From assembly GCF_902832885.1 (NCBI RefSeq), contig NZ_CADFDK010000017.1, forward strand, positions 1 to 64,000: DNA of 64,000 nt, written 5' to 3'. The translations under genes were made by a program, and so were the position numbers. The notes beneath the pieces were generated by a model. That model saw only the letters and a program-made list of their open reading frames with translations, was not told the DNA's origin and did not search any database. Positions 32,690-42,392 of this stretch are shown here, in pieces (position 1 is the first letter of the stretch; each line of letters begins with the position of its first letter). The stretch comes from Burkholderia seminalis DSM 23518. GTDB lineage: Bacteria; Pseudomonadota; Gammaproteobacteria; Burkholderiales; Burkholderiaceae.

Positions 32690-33757
32690 GTGAGCCGTTA
32701 CTGGAGCGACGTCGTTCAGCAACTCGTGCCTTACGTGCCGGGCGAGCAGCCCGCGCTCGCGCACCCCGTCAAGCTGAACACCAACGAGAATCCCTATCCG
32801 CCGTCGCCGCGCGTCGTCGCGGCGATCGCACGCGAACTCGGCACGACCGGCGACACGCTGCGTCGTTATCCCGACCCGGTCGCGCGCGCGCTGCGCGAGA
32901 CGGTCGCGGCCCATCACCGCATCAAGCCCGAGCAGGTGTTCGTCGGCAACGGCTCCGACGAGGTGCTCGCGCACACGTTCCAGGCGCTGCTGAAGCACGA
33001 CCGGCCGCTGCGCTTTCCGGACATCACGTACAGCTTCTATCCGACCTACGCGCGTCTGTACGGTGTCGAGACCGCGATCGTGCCGCTCGCGGACGACTTC
33101 TCGATCCGTGTCGACGACTACCTCGACGATGCCGGCGGCGTGCTGTTTCCGAACCCGAATGCGCCGACCGGGCGCGCGCTGCCGCTCGCGGATGTCGAGC
33201 GGATCGCGGCCGCGAACCCGTCATCGGTCGTCGTGATCGACGAGGCGTATGTCGATTTCGGCGCGCAGTCGGCGATTGCGCTGATCGACCGTCATCCGAA
33301 CCTGCTCGTCGTGCACACGACGTCGAAGGCGCGCTCGCTCGCCGGCATGCGCGTCGGCTTCGCGTTCGGCGATGCGGCGCTGATCGACGCACTGAACCGC
33401 GTGAAGGACAGCTTCAACTCCTATCCGCTCGACCGGCTCGCGCAGGTCGCCGCGCAGGCCGCGTATGAAGACACCGACTATTTCGACGCGACCTGCCGGC
33501 GCGTGGTCGACAGCCGGACGCGGCTCACGCACGCGCTCGACGCGCTCGGCTTCGACATCGTGCCGTCGGCGGCGAATTTCGTGTTCGCGCGCCATCCCGC
33601 GCACGATGCGGGCACGATCGCGGCGAAACTGAAGGAACGGGAAATTTTCGTGCGGCACTTCCGGCTGCCGAGGATCGACCAGCACCTGCGCATCACGGTC
33701 GGCACCGACGCCGAATGCGACGCGCTGGTCGCGGCGTTGCGCGAGTGGCTGGCCTGA
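32690..33757 (+). CDS. hisC: Histidinol-phosphate aminotransferase
   Basis: A 355-residue class I/II PLP aminotransferase of the HisC type. It shows [13 protein letters not shown], the nucleophile-loop stretch [15 protein letters not shown] carrying the PLP lysine, and [10 protein letters not shown] chose the GTG at 32690 (VSRYWSDVV) because AGGAG lies eight bases upstream; a TTG 21 bases earlier would place that site inside the gene. It is separate from any his operon in this window, so it may be a second copy with broader specificity. Confidence 0.93.
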   Translation: MSRYWSDVVQQLVPYVPGEQPALAHPVKLNTNENPYPPSPRVVAAIARELGTTGDTLRRYPDPVARALRETVAAHHRIKPEQVFVGNGSDEVLAHTFQALLKHDRPLRFPDITYSFYPTYARLYGVETAIVPLADDFSIRVDDYLDDAGGVLFPNPNAPTGRALPLADVERIAAANPSSVVVIDEAYVDFGAQSAIALIDRHPNLLVVHTTSKARSLAGMRVGFAFGDAALIDALNRVKDSFNSYPLDRLAQVAAQAAYEDTDYFDATCRRVVDSRTRLTHALDALGFDIVPSAANFVFARHPAHDAGTIAAKLKEREIFVRHFRLPRIDQHLRITVGTDAECDALVAALREWLA

Positions 33758-33839
33758 TACGGAAGAACCGGCGCCGGGTGGCGCCGATCGGGACGCGGAA
33801 CGCGCGCTCGCCCATCAACGGGCGCGCGTCACCGCCGGA

Positions 33840-34144
<305 letters not shown>

Positions 34145-34195
34145 GCTTTTCATCCTTCCGCACGGTCGTGCAAATTCCCCGAAATCCATGTTTTT

Positions 34196-34225
34196 GAGTT
34201 GCGGCCGAGTTGCACAGGTGTTGCA
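34196..34225 (+). repeat. Putative integrase arm sites, left
   Basis: GAGTTGCG (34196), GAGTTGCA (34207) and GTGTTGCA (34218) are spaced exactly 11 bases apart. The same octamer recurs twice with the same spacing beside the integrase start at the right end. The sequence CCATGTTTTTG adjoins both clusters. Confidence 0.6.
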
Positions 34226-34268
34226 GATTTTGCACCGCGCAAAGTCGAGATAGCACGCCACGCCATGA

Positions 34269-34424
<156 letters not shown>

Positions 34425-34441
34425 TGACGCCAGGAGCCCAA

Positions 34442-35533
34442 ATGGCCGCCCCCGCTAGCACATCTCAGAAAGAGATCGAAATCACGAAGATCTTCAACGC
34501 CGCTCAGGACCGTCTTGTCCTGCAGGCTTCTGATATGTCGTTGGAGACTGTGGCGGCCATGGTTGAGAAGGGAGCAATCGATACGCAGCCGTCGTATCAA
34601 CGGCGAGAGCGCTGGAGTCCGAAGCGGCAGTCTGCGTTAATCGAGTCGTTCTTATTGAACATCCCGATCCCGCCGGTGTATCTCGCCGAAGAGGCATACG
34701 GTAAATACACCGTGATCGATGGGAAACAACGCCTATCCACGATTACCCGGTTCATGCGGAACAAGTTTTCACTGGGTGAGTTGGAGAAATTTACCGCACT
34801 AACAGGATTTACGTTTGAGAAGCTACCGACCGAGCCCAAAAATGCGCTCGAAATTCGCCCGTACGTTCGCGTCATCACGCTATTGAAACAGTCCGATCCG
34901 GATTTGAAGTACGAGGTTTTTGAGCGTCTCAACACAGGTGGCGAAGCTCTGTTTGCGCAGGAAATTAGAAACGCGGCGTTTCGAGGAAAACTAAACGATC
35001 TCTTGTTCCAACTCTCGACCTCGAATTTTCTGCGCCAGCAGCTAAAAATATCAAAGAATACCGAGCCTGCATATCTGCAGATGCAGGATGTGGAATACGT
35101 GTTGCGCTTTATGACAATGCGTGATTCATGGGCGAACTTCTCCGGTGACTATCGAAGGTCCATGGATAAGTTCATGGAGAAGAACCGTGATCCGTCTCCC
35201 GCCCAGCTTGCGGCTTTCAGGAAAGCATTCCTAGATGCACTAGCCCGATGCGAGATGTTCTGGGGGGCAGACGCCTTCAAGAGATACGACGGAGCATCGA
35301 CACGAAACCAGTTCCTTGCCGGCATGTACGACGCGCAGATGGTCGCTGTGTCACTGCTGAGTGTAGCAAAGGTAAAAAAGCTTAGCGCGAAGATTCCACA
35401 AATTCGCAAGGCGACCAAGAAGCTTTTTGAGGGCGGTGAATTCGAAGGTTGGGTGCGTACCGGCACGAATACTCGCTCCAGTGTTGAGGGTCGTATAGGA
35501 GCTATTAAGGGCATGCTGGACACGATAGCGTGA
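34442..35533 (+). CDS. DUF262 domain protein (GmrSD N-terminal-like)
   Basis: A 363-residue protein with the DUF262 hallmarks: YQRRERWSPKRQSALIES (from about residue 52), then IDGKQRLSTI (residues 92-101), the ParB-like DGQQR nucleotide-binding/hydrolysis motif. It lacks the C-terminal DUF1524 HNH nuclease half found in full GmrSD type IV restriction enzymes. The ATG at 34442 has AGGAG five bases upstream. The HEPN-motif gene begins seven bases after its stop, so the two form an operon. DUF262 proteins are recurrent in phage-defence loci; a defence role here is inferred. Confidence 0.8.
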   Translation: MAAPASTSQKEIEITKIFNAAQDRLVLQASDMSLETVAAMVEKGAIDTQPSYQRRERWSPKRQSALIESFLLNIPIPPVYLAEEAYGKYTVIDGKQRLSTITRFMRNKFSLGELEKFTALTGFTFEKLPTEPKNALEIRPYVRVITLLKQSDPDLKYEVFERLNTGGEALFAQEIRNAAFRGKLNDLLFQLSTSNFLRQQLKISKNTEPAYLQMQDVEYVLRFMTMRDSWANFSGDYRRSMDKFMEKNRDPSPAQLAAFRKAFLDALARCEMFWGADAFKRYDGASTRNQFLAGMYDAQMVAVSLLSVAKVKKLSAKIPQIRKATKKLFEGGEFEGWVRTGTNTRSSVEGRIGAIKGMLDTIA

Positions 35534-35540
35534 GGTAGAA

Positions 35541-36476
35541 ATGTCGACCGCACGTGATCAACTTGTCGGCAGAATCGCCGCTATACAGACGGTCCTGTCT
35601 GATCCTCTGTCAACCGATAGTTCCCCGGTACCTACCCCGAATAGCCCAGCAGTCGTTATACGCAACGGCTGTATGGTAATGCTCTTTAGCGCGCTGGAGG
35701 GTTTTCTGCGAGATCGAAGCCTAGAGTGCGCGAGAGCTATTGATCAAACAGCGGTGCCATATACCCACTTGCCCATTGGACTGAAAGCGGCGTCTCTGAT
35801 TGCGACGTTTGAGGGGCTTGGCAATCTATCTCGTAGTTTGCCAATGAGCGACAAGCTTTCAGAGTTCGAACAAGCCGCCGTTGCTGTTGCAGCGGGTTCA
35901 TTGGGGTCACCCTATCAGTTCACGGCCTATTCGTTCGGGCGTGACAAATCCAATATTACTTCGGAAGATGTCTCAAAGATTGCGAAAAGTTTTGGTGTCG
36001 ACAATTTTTGGCGGGCTGCGGGAATTGTGAGTCAGAAGGCCGGCATGGCAATGCCGGGCAACGTTGATGATGTGTTTAAGCAGTTGGCGCGTGAGCGTCA
36101 CAAGGCTGCACACGTACCATCGTATAACGTGTCGCATAGTCAACTGATGGCGGCACTGCCCCAAGCACTTACGCTTGCTCTCAGCTTTGATGCCCTTGTT
36201 TCTGCAGCGACTGAGCGCCTAAGCACATCTCATATTGCCCGTGGTGTGCCACCAGCTTCAATTACCGGCACGGACGTTGATTTTTTGACACTCAAACCAC
36301 ACAGAGCTGGAAATTGGGGCGCATTCCTTCCTAACCGCGCAAGAGCACTGTTCACCGAATCGGACTTTAACGCTGCGTTGGCACGAGCCACGTTAGCTGC
36401 AAGATCACGGCAACTCTCAGTAGTTTGCCAGGATTCAACTGGCAGAGCTTCTGTTTGGAAAACGGTTCTGGGCTGA
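35541..36476 (+). CDS. HEPN-motif protein paired with DUF262
   Basis: A 311-residue, largely helical protein with no close family I can name with certainty. Residues 184-191 read RERHKAAH, an Rx4H motif (R186, H191) of the type used by HEPN RNases, and the N-terminal third resembles the MAE_28990-like HEPN group that occurs beside DUF262 genes. If so, it would be an RNA-cleaving toxin or effector held by its partner. A GAGG site precedes the ATG. Both the HEPN assignment and the function are inferences from one motif plus context. Confidence 0.55.
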   Translation: MSTARDQLVGRIAAIQTVLSDPLSTDSSPVPTPNSPAVVIRNGCMVMLFSALEGFLRDRSLECARAIDQTAVPYTHLPIGLKAASLIATFEGLGNLSRSLPMSDKLSEFEQAAVAVAAGSLGSPYQFTAYSFGRDKSNITSEDVSKIAKSFGVDNFWRAAGIVSQKAGMAMPGNVDDVFKQLARERHKAAHVPSYNVSHSQLMAALPQALTLALSFDALVSAATERLSTSHIARGVPPASITGTDVDFLTLKPHRAGNWGAFLPNRARALFTESDFNAALARATLAARSRQLSVVCQDSTGRASVWKTVLG

Positions 36477-37111
36477 CAGCGTTTCACTTCAAGCCCGGCG
36501 CCTGGTGATTTAGTCGGCTTGAATTACAGACAATTTGACTTAGCGGGTTCGATGCTCGAGCCTGCACACATCAAAAAGTCTAGCGCATGGCCGAGCAGAA
36601 CATCACCATTGTCGGTTGACGCACAATTCGAGATCCCGAAACTTAAGGTCGGGTAAAACCATTCAAGGGGCTCCCTCTTCGCACAAATATTTCAAGGGTG
36701 ATCTGTCGTTGTGGTGGGCACGGCAGTCCTTGCACGGAAGGACGATGACGGCGCCGGTCGGCGTCCAGTCCGAGCAATCGGCTAAGCCATCTTCGGCGTC
36801 GCACCCTGCTCTTTTCTGGACGGCGTTGGCTTTCTAGATTCGCACGGCGCGCAAGCATGAGAGCCATGGCAACCCAGGCCGCACCAATTGTCGGTGCGAC
36901 CGACATTTCCCCTACGGTTGGCCAAACGAGCCATCATGCGTTTCGCTACCAGATCCCACAAAAATTCTTGTGGCTCAACCTATGACTTTGTCCGCCGAAA
37001 TTGCGGTTCCGCAGGGTAGCACGCGAAGCGAGACACAGCGTCAAACTTTTCTTGATCCCATGCCAGACGGAATACATCCTCCTCTGTATCGAAACGACAT
37101 AGGAGGAATAC
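36477..37111. other. Island intergenic stretch with possible gene remnant
   Basis: No intact gene is supported. On the minus strand an open stretch at about 36663-36833 encodes cysteine-rich sequence (GCDAEDGLADCSDW, then PCKDCRAHHND), reminiscent of a zinc-binding C-terminus, but it has no start codon and a stop just upstream, so it is at best a remnant. An 8-bp inverted repeat (TTCAAGCC/GGCTTGAA, 36488-36523) follows the HEPN gene. Confidence 0.4.
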
Positions 37112-37557
37112 ATGAGCGCAATCGCAAATCTGAAGATCGTCGCTGCGAAACGGCCCGGTGCGCTGCCGCAGATCGTGCAACGCCGTAACCGACTGATCGC
37201 GCAAATTTGGGAACAGACGGAACTCGCCAAGGCTCAACAGGCTGGAACGTCGTTTACACCGACGAAGTTTCGTTCGGTGAAGGATGCAGAAACCGGCGAA
37301 CGACGTAACTTGGAAGTGCAGAAGCGTGTCCGTGCTTGGTGGTGGACTGCCGAAAACGGCCGCGTTCATATGTTCGTCAAGTACGGTGCTAAGACGCTGG
37401 AACTTGCGAAGGTAAGCAGGCTATCGAAGTCGGTACGCTGGACGATCTGATTCCAACGCTCGAAACGCTCAAGGCGGCAGTTGCTGCCGGTGAACTTGAT
37501 GCTCAGATCGAAGCCGTCAGCGGTCTGATGCGGTCGGGGTTTGTTAGCAAGAAGTGA
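37112..37557 (+). pseudogene. Frameshifted small gene (DUF6641-like)
   Basis: It starts with ATG behind a perfect AGGAGG and reads MSAIANLKIVAAKRPGALPQ... for about 100 codons to LELAK at 37,411. The protein then continues in the -1 frame as GKQAIEVGTLDDLIPTLETL to a TGA at 37555-37557, about 148 residues in all. One missing base near 37,409-37,413 explains the break; the annotated frame otherwise ends early at 37,450 with unrelated sequence. The reconstructed protein resembles small phage/ICE proteins of the DUF6641 type, function unknown. A sequencing error or recoding is possible. Confidence 0.65.
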
Positions 37558-37565
37558 AGTGCCTG

Positions 37566-37588
37566 GCAGGTCCGATGTTCGGACCTGC
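37566..37588. terminator. Hairpin between convergent island genes
   Basis: GCAGGTCCGA and TCGGACCTGC form a perfect 10-bp stem with a TGT loop. It sits between the frameshifted gene and the 3' end of pycC. T-tracts are weak on both sides. Confidence 0.6.
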
Positions 37589-37598
37589 TATTAATCAG

Positions 37599-38375
37599 TT
37601 ATCGGTCTGTCGCGGACTCTTTATACATTTTAAATCCCTCGACATGCTTGAGATCGAGCCGCCTGAATCGCATCAACCCTCCTTGAGATGATGGCCAAAT
37701 ACCTTTTATATCTGGCGAAACATGCACGGCATTTACACCGCCGCTAAGTTTTGTCGCATCCCACACACATGAACCGATGGCTTTAGGTTGATAGTTGCCG
37801 GGCACGCCTACTAAGGTGATCATTGCTTTACTCATCGCCAGTCCAACCCCAAGGGAAATTTCCGGCAGATTGTAGCGTTCCGCGATTGCGTCATTAATCA
37901 GCGTCCTCATACTACCGATACAGTCTTTCGCGGCACGGTATGCAAGCCGAACAGAATTTTCCCTATCGTCCTTGTTTACACTGAACAATACCAATCCGCC
38001 ATCACCCAAATATTCTGTAACCATGCCATCTTTGAAGCCGCAGGTAACGGCGAAAGCTGGTAGAAGTGCTGACGTTTCGTAGTAAACCCGTTGTAGTCCA
38101 TTGACTTTCGCATTTTTTATATGCGTCTTGAGTCGTTGGGTGGATCCACGCATGTCAATTACCAGCGCGATAAACTCGTCGACTTGCGGATGATCTGCCG
38201 ACACAACCCGATAACCCGGGATGTTTGAGTCGGCGCTATCGGCAGCGTATGACTCCATTGACTTTTGTAGCCGTGCCTCTACCAACAAATGACCGACTTT
38301 TCTCCAATTGGACTCTGCACGATCGAGGCCTTGCTCGATCGCGGCACGCACCTTCGCAGTCTCATTATTGTTCAT
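37599..38375 (-). CDS. pycC: Pycsar nucleotide cyclase PycC
   Basis: A 258-residue class III-type nucleotidyl cyclase. A helical N-terminal segment is followed by one catalytic domain from about residue 66. The two metal-binding aspartates expected for the fold are in ALVIDMRGST (D74) and EYLGDGG (D125). It lies directly behind a cyclic-nucleotide-binding TIR effector, which identifies it as a Pycsar pyrimidine cyclase; the characterised Burkholderia member makes cUMP. The ATG at 38375 overlaps the effector stop (ATGA). An upstream in-frame ATG (38414) would extend 13 residues into that gene and is less likely. The nucleotide produced is inferred. Confidence 0.9.
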   Translation of the reverse strand: MNNNETAKVRAAIEQGLDRAESNWRKVGHLLVEARLQKSMESYAADSADSNIPGYRVVSADHPQVDEFIALVIDMRGSTQRLKTHIKNAKVNGLQRVYYETSALLPAFAVTCGFKDGMVTEYLGDGGLVLFSVNKDDRENSVRLAYRAAKDCIGSMRTLINDAIAERYNLPEISLGVGLAMSKAMITLVGVPGNYQPKAIGSCVWDATKLSGGVNAVHVSPDIKGIWPSSQGGLMRFRRLDLKHVEGFKMYKESATDR

Positions 38376-39280
38376 CGATTTACTTTCTCGATGTGCGTGC
38401 GAACCTTCTTCCATGCTGCCGCCATATCGCGGTTCGGGGCGTCATCGGATAGCTTTGCTGGATAGTCGATGGTTGTTACGCCAGCAAGATCGCTCGGCAG
38501 CTTTATAGCCACGCCCTTCGGTTTCATCAAAATGGTTCGGCGGCGGCCAAGCCGTCCCATGAATAATCCAAGCTCGAATATGACATTGTCTCGTGGACTC
38601 GGGCTCCTCCCCTTGCGAGATGTTGTCAGATCATCATCTTGTGCAATTGCGATAGCAAAATCGGCCGTTTCAAGATGCTGTTCGAGGTCTTCGAGTGGAT
38701 AACTACTCACTCCAAAAACGTTGTCAGGCCAGTTCCAGAATCTGATATTTTCTTCATGCTCAAATGCAATGACCCCTGTTTCGGCGACCGGCAGAGCTTC
38801 AACTGAGGAAATCGCAAACACATTTACCTTTTGATCTGCGCGGGCAAGTGCCTTGTTGCGTCGTTCCAAGCGGCGCGCTAGCTCAGTAGCAATATGCTTG
38901 TATATCCGAGGAAATTGATCTGCCAACTCTATGAACTGAGACTCTGAGAGTTTGGCCGCCACGACAGTGCCATCGGCGACTACAGTTGCGGATCGCGGTA
39001 GCGCTTCGATTGCGGCCATTTCACCCACGTGCCTACCCGCATCAACGCGATCAACCTCTTTCTTACCTACGACGATCTTCGTGCCACCGGTCAATAACAA
39101 GTAAACGTCGCTTGACTGATCACCCTGCACGATCAGTTTTTCCCCGTCATGAAACTCGACAAGCTCGCAAGTATCGGCCAATCGCTCCGGCAAGTTGGGA
39201 ATATCCCGACAAACTCCCTGCATTCCAAGCGCGTCGATGAGATTTTGACGACGCGTTTCTCCCTCGAACCGTTCCTTCAT
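38372..39280 (-). CDS. pycTIR: Pycsar effector PycTIR (cNMP-binding + TIR-like)
   Basis: A 302-residue two-domain protein. Residues 25-145 form a CRP-type cyclic nucleotide-binding domain with the phosphate-binding cassette HVGEMAAIEALPRSATVV (residues 84-101; R96). Residues 153-302 form a predicted nucleotide-binding TIR-like domain (CAP12/PCTIR type), with NVIFELGLFMGRLGR holding the likely catalytic E236. In the studied Burkholderia system, cUMP binding makes this effector degrade NAD+ and stop infection. It is the first gene of the pair, with a GGGGG-type site before the ATG, and pycC is translated through a 4-base overlap. Confidence 0.9.
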   Translation of the reverse strand: MKERFEGETRRQNLIDALGMQGVCRDIPNLPERLADTCELVEFHDGEKLIVQGDQSSDVYLLLTGGTKIVVGKKEVDRVDAGRHVGEMAAIEALPRSATVVADGTVVAAKLSESQFIELADQFPRIYKHIATELARRLERRNKALARADQKVNVFAISSVEALPVAETGVIAFEHEENIRFWNWPDNVFGVSSYPLEDLEQHLETADFAIAIAQDDDLTTSRKGRSPSPRDNVIFELGLFMGRLGRRRTILMKPKGVAIKLPSDLAGVTTIDYPAKLSDDAPNRDMAAAWKKVRTHIEKVNR

Positions 39281-39430
39281 TACTACCCCCGTAGCATATA
39301 GAGAAATATTCGTTCTTCATTTGACCAATGCACAACTACCGGTCAGTTGCTGTGCAAGTATCCCGCACGGCCGGTCACTCATGGTCTTATTTCGTATAAA
39401 TACCAGCAGCCAGTGATGGAGACAACACCC

Positions 39431-39616
39431 ATGAGATACCACGAAATCCTGACCCGAGCAGGTCTGCATGAAGTCGCAGACCTTGAGCAGCAGCGCATCA
39501 AAGCGCAGAAGCAGGCCGCCAAGCGCCAGACGGTCGCAGCAAAGCGTGCCGACCTGACCCATCGCGTCGACAAGGCGAAGAAGCAGCTCGCCAACCTCAA
39601 CGCCAAGCCGATCTGA
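39431..39616 (+). CDS. Small basic coiled-coil protein, unknown function
   Basis: A 61-residue protein, MRYHEILTRAGLHEVADLEQ..., rich in Lys, Arg, Gln and Ala and probably one long helix or coiled coil. I use the ATG at 39431, behind GGAG; the frame is open further upstream. It lies between the divergent Pycsar operon and the integrase. A size and position like this would suit a recombination directionality factor or DNA-binding accessory protein, but nothing in the sequence proves it. Confidence 0.5.
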   Translation: MRYHEILTRAGLHEVADLEQQRIKAQKQAAKRQTVAAKRADLTHRVDKAKKQLANLNAKPI

Positions 39617-39662
39617 TCGATATCCGGTAAATGTCGGTCGAACCGACGTTTACTTGAGGCAC

Positions 39663-39694
39663 AAGCCCTGTCCGTACGCAATCGAACAGGGCTT
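39663..39694. terminator. Hairpin between small gene and integrase
   Basis: AAGCCCTGT (39663-39671) pairs with ACAGGGCTT (39686-39694), 9 bp with a 14-base loop. It lies between two convergent genes. The tail CGTTATTATA is only moderately T-rich. Confidence 0.6.
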
Positions 39695-39760
39695 CGTTAT
39701 TATAGAGAACCGCATTTTTTGAGGTTTCCCGTGTGTACGGTATACACAAGTTATCAGCGC

Positions 39761-40747
39761 TTATCCGAGCTTCTTCGCCAGTTCGCTCGCCGACGTGTGG
39801 TAATACCGACTCAGCATCTGAACGTTCGAATGTCCCGTCACCGATGCAAGCTCGATCACGTTCGGCAGCTTTTTGGCAAGATTCGTCGTTGCCATGTGCC
39901 GGAGATCGTGAAAGTGAAAGTTTTCTATTCCGGCACGTTTGCACGCTCGCGGCCACGCACACAAGACGACGTTCTGACTGATCGGGATAACGCGCTCGTC
40001 GATGCGCTCCAAGCTTTCCAGAATTGTGATCGCGGCACTGCTCAACGGAACATACCTATCCTTGCCGTTTTTCGTTATAGGGAGATAGGCCGTGCGTTGA
40101 TCGAAGTCAACGTGTCTCCATTGCAGAGACAATAATTCTCCTTGTCGCATCGCAGTCTCAAGCGCAAGCTTCACGAGCGGTAGCAACCACTTGCTCCGCA
40201 ATCCGTGGCGCTCCGCATGCAGTTCATGCAAGAGGCAATCAAGTTCGGCAGGCTTCAATATGCGATTCCGCCCAGGTGGCAATCGGGGCTTTTTCACAAG
40301 CTTCGTCGGATTGCTTACTGAGAGTCCCCATTCACGTTGCGCATGGGTGATCACTGCGCTGATCGTCGCGAGTTCACGGCAGACGCACGAGTTGGTAGCC
40401 ACCTTGAGACGTTGATCGCGGTAATCGGCCAGCAGACTGGCCGTCAGATTGCGCATGCTGTATTCAGCGATCTTGTCGCGCAGCATTTTGCCGATCCGAT
40501 ATTCTTCGCTGCGCCTGCTACGCTTGGTCGGCGTGATCGATTCCTTGTAACGCTCCAGTAGTTTGCCGAAGGTTATGTCGGTCGTACCTGCCGGATCGAC
40601 CCACGTTCCGTCGTCCATCGACGTTTCGACGGAACGTGCCCAGACTTGCCCTTCTGCCTTCGTCGCAAATGATTTGTACTGCGTAGGAAATCCCTTGCGA
40701 TTAATTTTGACTTGCCAGCGTCCGCTGCGCTGACTGAATGTCGCCAT
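39761..40747 (-). CDS. int: Tyrosine recombinase (integrase)
   Basis: A 328-residue phage-type integrase. Residues 1-60 form an arm-binding-like domain, about 60-155 a SAM-like core-binding domain, and 165-328 the catalytic domain. The catalytic residues are complete: R201 (AMRQGEL), H280 and R283 (HDLRH), H306 (TGHSNVQ) and nucleophile Y315 (SRYYH). It presumably integrates the element at the fdx 5' end. Its ATG lies 108 bases from attR and next to the right-hand GAGTTGCA repeats, so integrase binding could repress its own promoter. Confidence 0.95.
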   Translation of the reverse strand: MATFSQRSGRWQVKINRKGFPTQYKSFATKAEGQVWARSVETSMDDGTWVDPAGTTDITFGKLLERYKESITPTKRSRRSEEYRIGKMLRDKIAEYSMRNLTASLLADYRDQRLKVATNSCVCRELATISAVITHAQREWGLSVSNPTKLVKKPRLPPGRNRILKPAELDCLLHELHAERHGLRSKWLLPLVKLALETAMRQGELLSLQWRHVDFDQRTAYLPITKNGKDRYVPLSSAAITILESLERIDERVIPISQNVVLCAWPRACKRAGIENFHFHDLRHMATTNLAKKLPNVIELASVTGHSNVQMLSRYYHTSASELAKKLG

Positions 40748-40759
40748 GTTTTTGCCTCT

Positions 40760-40778
40760 GAGTTGCAGTTGAGTTGCA
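40760..40778 (+). repeat. Putative integrase arm sites, right
   Basis: Two copies of GAGTTGCA (40760-40767, 40771-40778) are spaced 11 bases apart, in the same orientation as the three left-end copies, just upstream of the integrase start codon. Confidence 0.6.
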
Positions 40779-40853
40779 AAAACATGATTTCGGACAATTG
40801 GAAAAGCTGGAAAGCCTCAGCCCACGGTTAAACCAGCGATATGACCCCAATTT

Positions 40854-40889
40854 TCAATTGATGCACTCGTCGGTAATCATCAAAGCCAT
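40854..40889 (-). pseudogene. Orphan 5' stub of fdx at attR
   Basis: The codons [11 protein letters not shown] keep the original start and upstream region, then run straight into TGA at the element junction. An 11-residue peptide could still be translated from the coaD transcript. It marks where fdx began before insertion, 59 bases after coaD. Confidence 0.85.
40855..40889. repeat. attR: 35-bp direct repeat, right copy
   Basis: Identical to 34072-34106. Read leftward it gives the first 11 codons of fdx, still attached to the native region downstream of coaD. Confidence 0.95.
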
Positions 40890-40948
40890 ACTGATCTCAC
40901 TTCTTCAGGCCGGCGGCCGGCTTCGCGACGAAACCGGCCGGCGCCGCA

Positions 40949-41560
<612 letters not shown>

Positions 41561-42175
41561 TTATTCATCATTTTCGCGCCGCAGCAAATGATAGTGAACC
41601 GCGCCGGCCTTGCCGTGCTTCACCACCTCCCAGCCCGCGAGCGCCTCGTGCGCGGCCGGGTCGAGTTCCGCCCCCGTTTCGACGTACAGCGCGCCGCCCG
41701 CCGCGACGAGCGGCGCCGCCAGCGCGATCGCGCGATCGAGCACGGCCGGTTCGCCGAACGGCGGATCGAGAAACACGACGTCGAACGCGCCCGGCGTGAG
41801 CCCGGCTGCGAGCCGCAGCGCATCGGCCTCGGCAACCTCGACCGAACGGGCGCCGAGCTTGTCCTTGATCGCCCGCAGCTGCTGCGCGGCGCGCGGGTGA
41901 CGCTCGACCATCACGACGCCCGCCGCGCCGCGCGACGCGGCCTCGAAGCCGAGCGCGCCGGTGCCCGCGAACAGGTCGAGGCAGCGGCGGCCTTCGAGAT
42001 CCTGGCCGAGCCAGTTGAACAGCGTCTCGCGCACGCGGTCGGGTGTCGGCCGCAGGCCGTCGAGATCGAGCACCGCGAGCGGCGTGCGCTTCCAGTCGCC
42101 GCCGATGATGCGGATCGTGTGCGGCTTGCCGCGGGCAGGAGGGGCCGCCGGGCGGCCGGAAGAGAAACGGGACAT
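41561..42175 (-). CDS. rsmD: 16S rRNA (guanine(966)-N(2))-methyltransferase
   Basis: A 204-residue RsmD. The IRIIGGDWKRTPL start, the SAM-binding LDLFAGTGALGFEAASRG and the catalytic FLDPPFGEP motif are all present. It methylates G966 in the 30S P-site region. I start at the ATG at 42175 (MSRFSSGRP); the frame extends further but into non-conserved sequence. coaD follows after about 110 bases. It is divergent from ftsY. Confidence 0.95.
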   Translation of the reverse strand: MSRFSSGRPAAPPARGKPHTIRIIGGDWKRTPLAVLDLDGLRPTPDRVRETLFNWLGQDLEGRRCLDLFAGTGALGFEAASRGAAGVVMVERHPRAAQQLRAIKDKLGARSVEVAEADALRLAAGLTPGAFDVVFLDPPFGEPAVLDRAIALAAPLVAAGGALYVETGAELDPAAHEALAGWEVVKHGKAGAVHYHLLRRENDE

Positions 42176-42392
42176 ACGGGATATCGACGACGGAGGGACC
42201 GGGCGCGCGCAGGGGCGCACCGCCAAACAGGCGCACGTTACCACAGCGGCGGCGCGCGCTGACGCGAGCGCCACGCCGCACTGATAAAATGCACGGTCTC
42301 GGCCGCCGTGCGCCGCGCCCGCGCGAACGCAGAACGGCCCGCCCAGCGCCCCGCCTCTCTCGGCGGGCCTGCCCTCTTCCCGACGTCAGACC

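Noticed and set aside
36643-36906. 87-codon minus-strand frame in the island
   Set aside because: Arg-rich with no domain or ribosome-binding site; a different frame there looks more protein-like but has no start.
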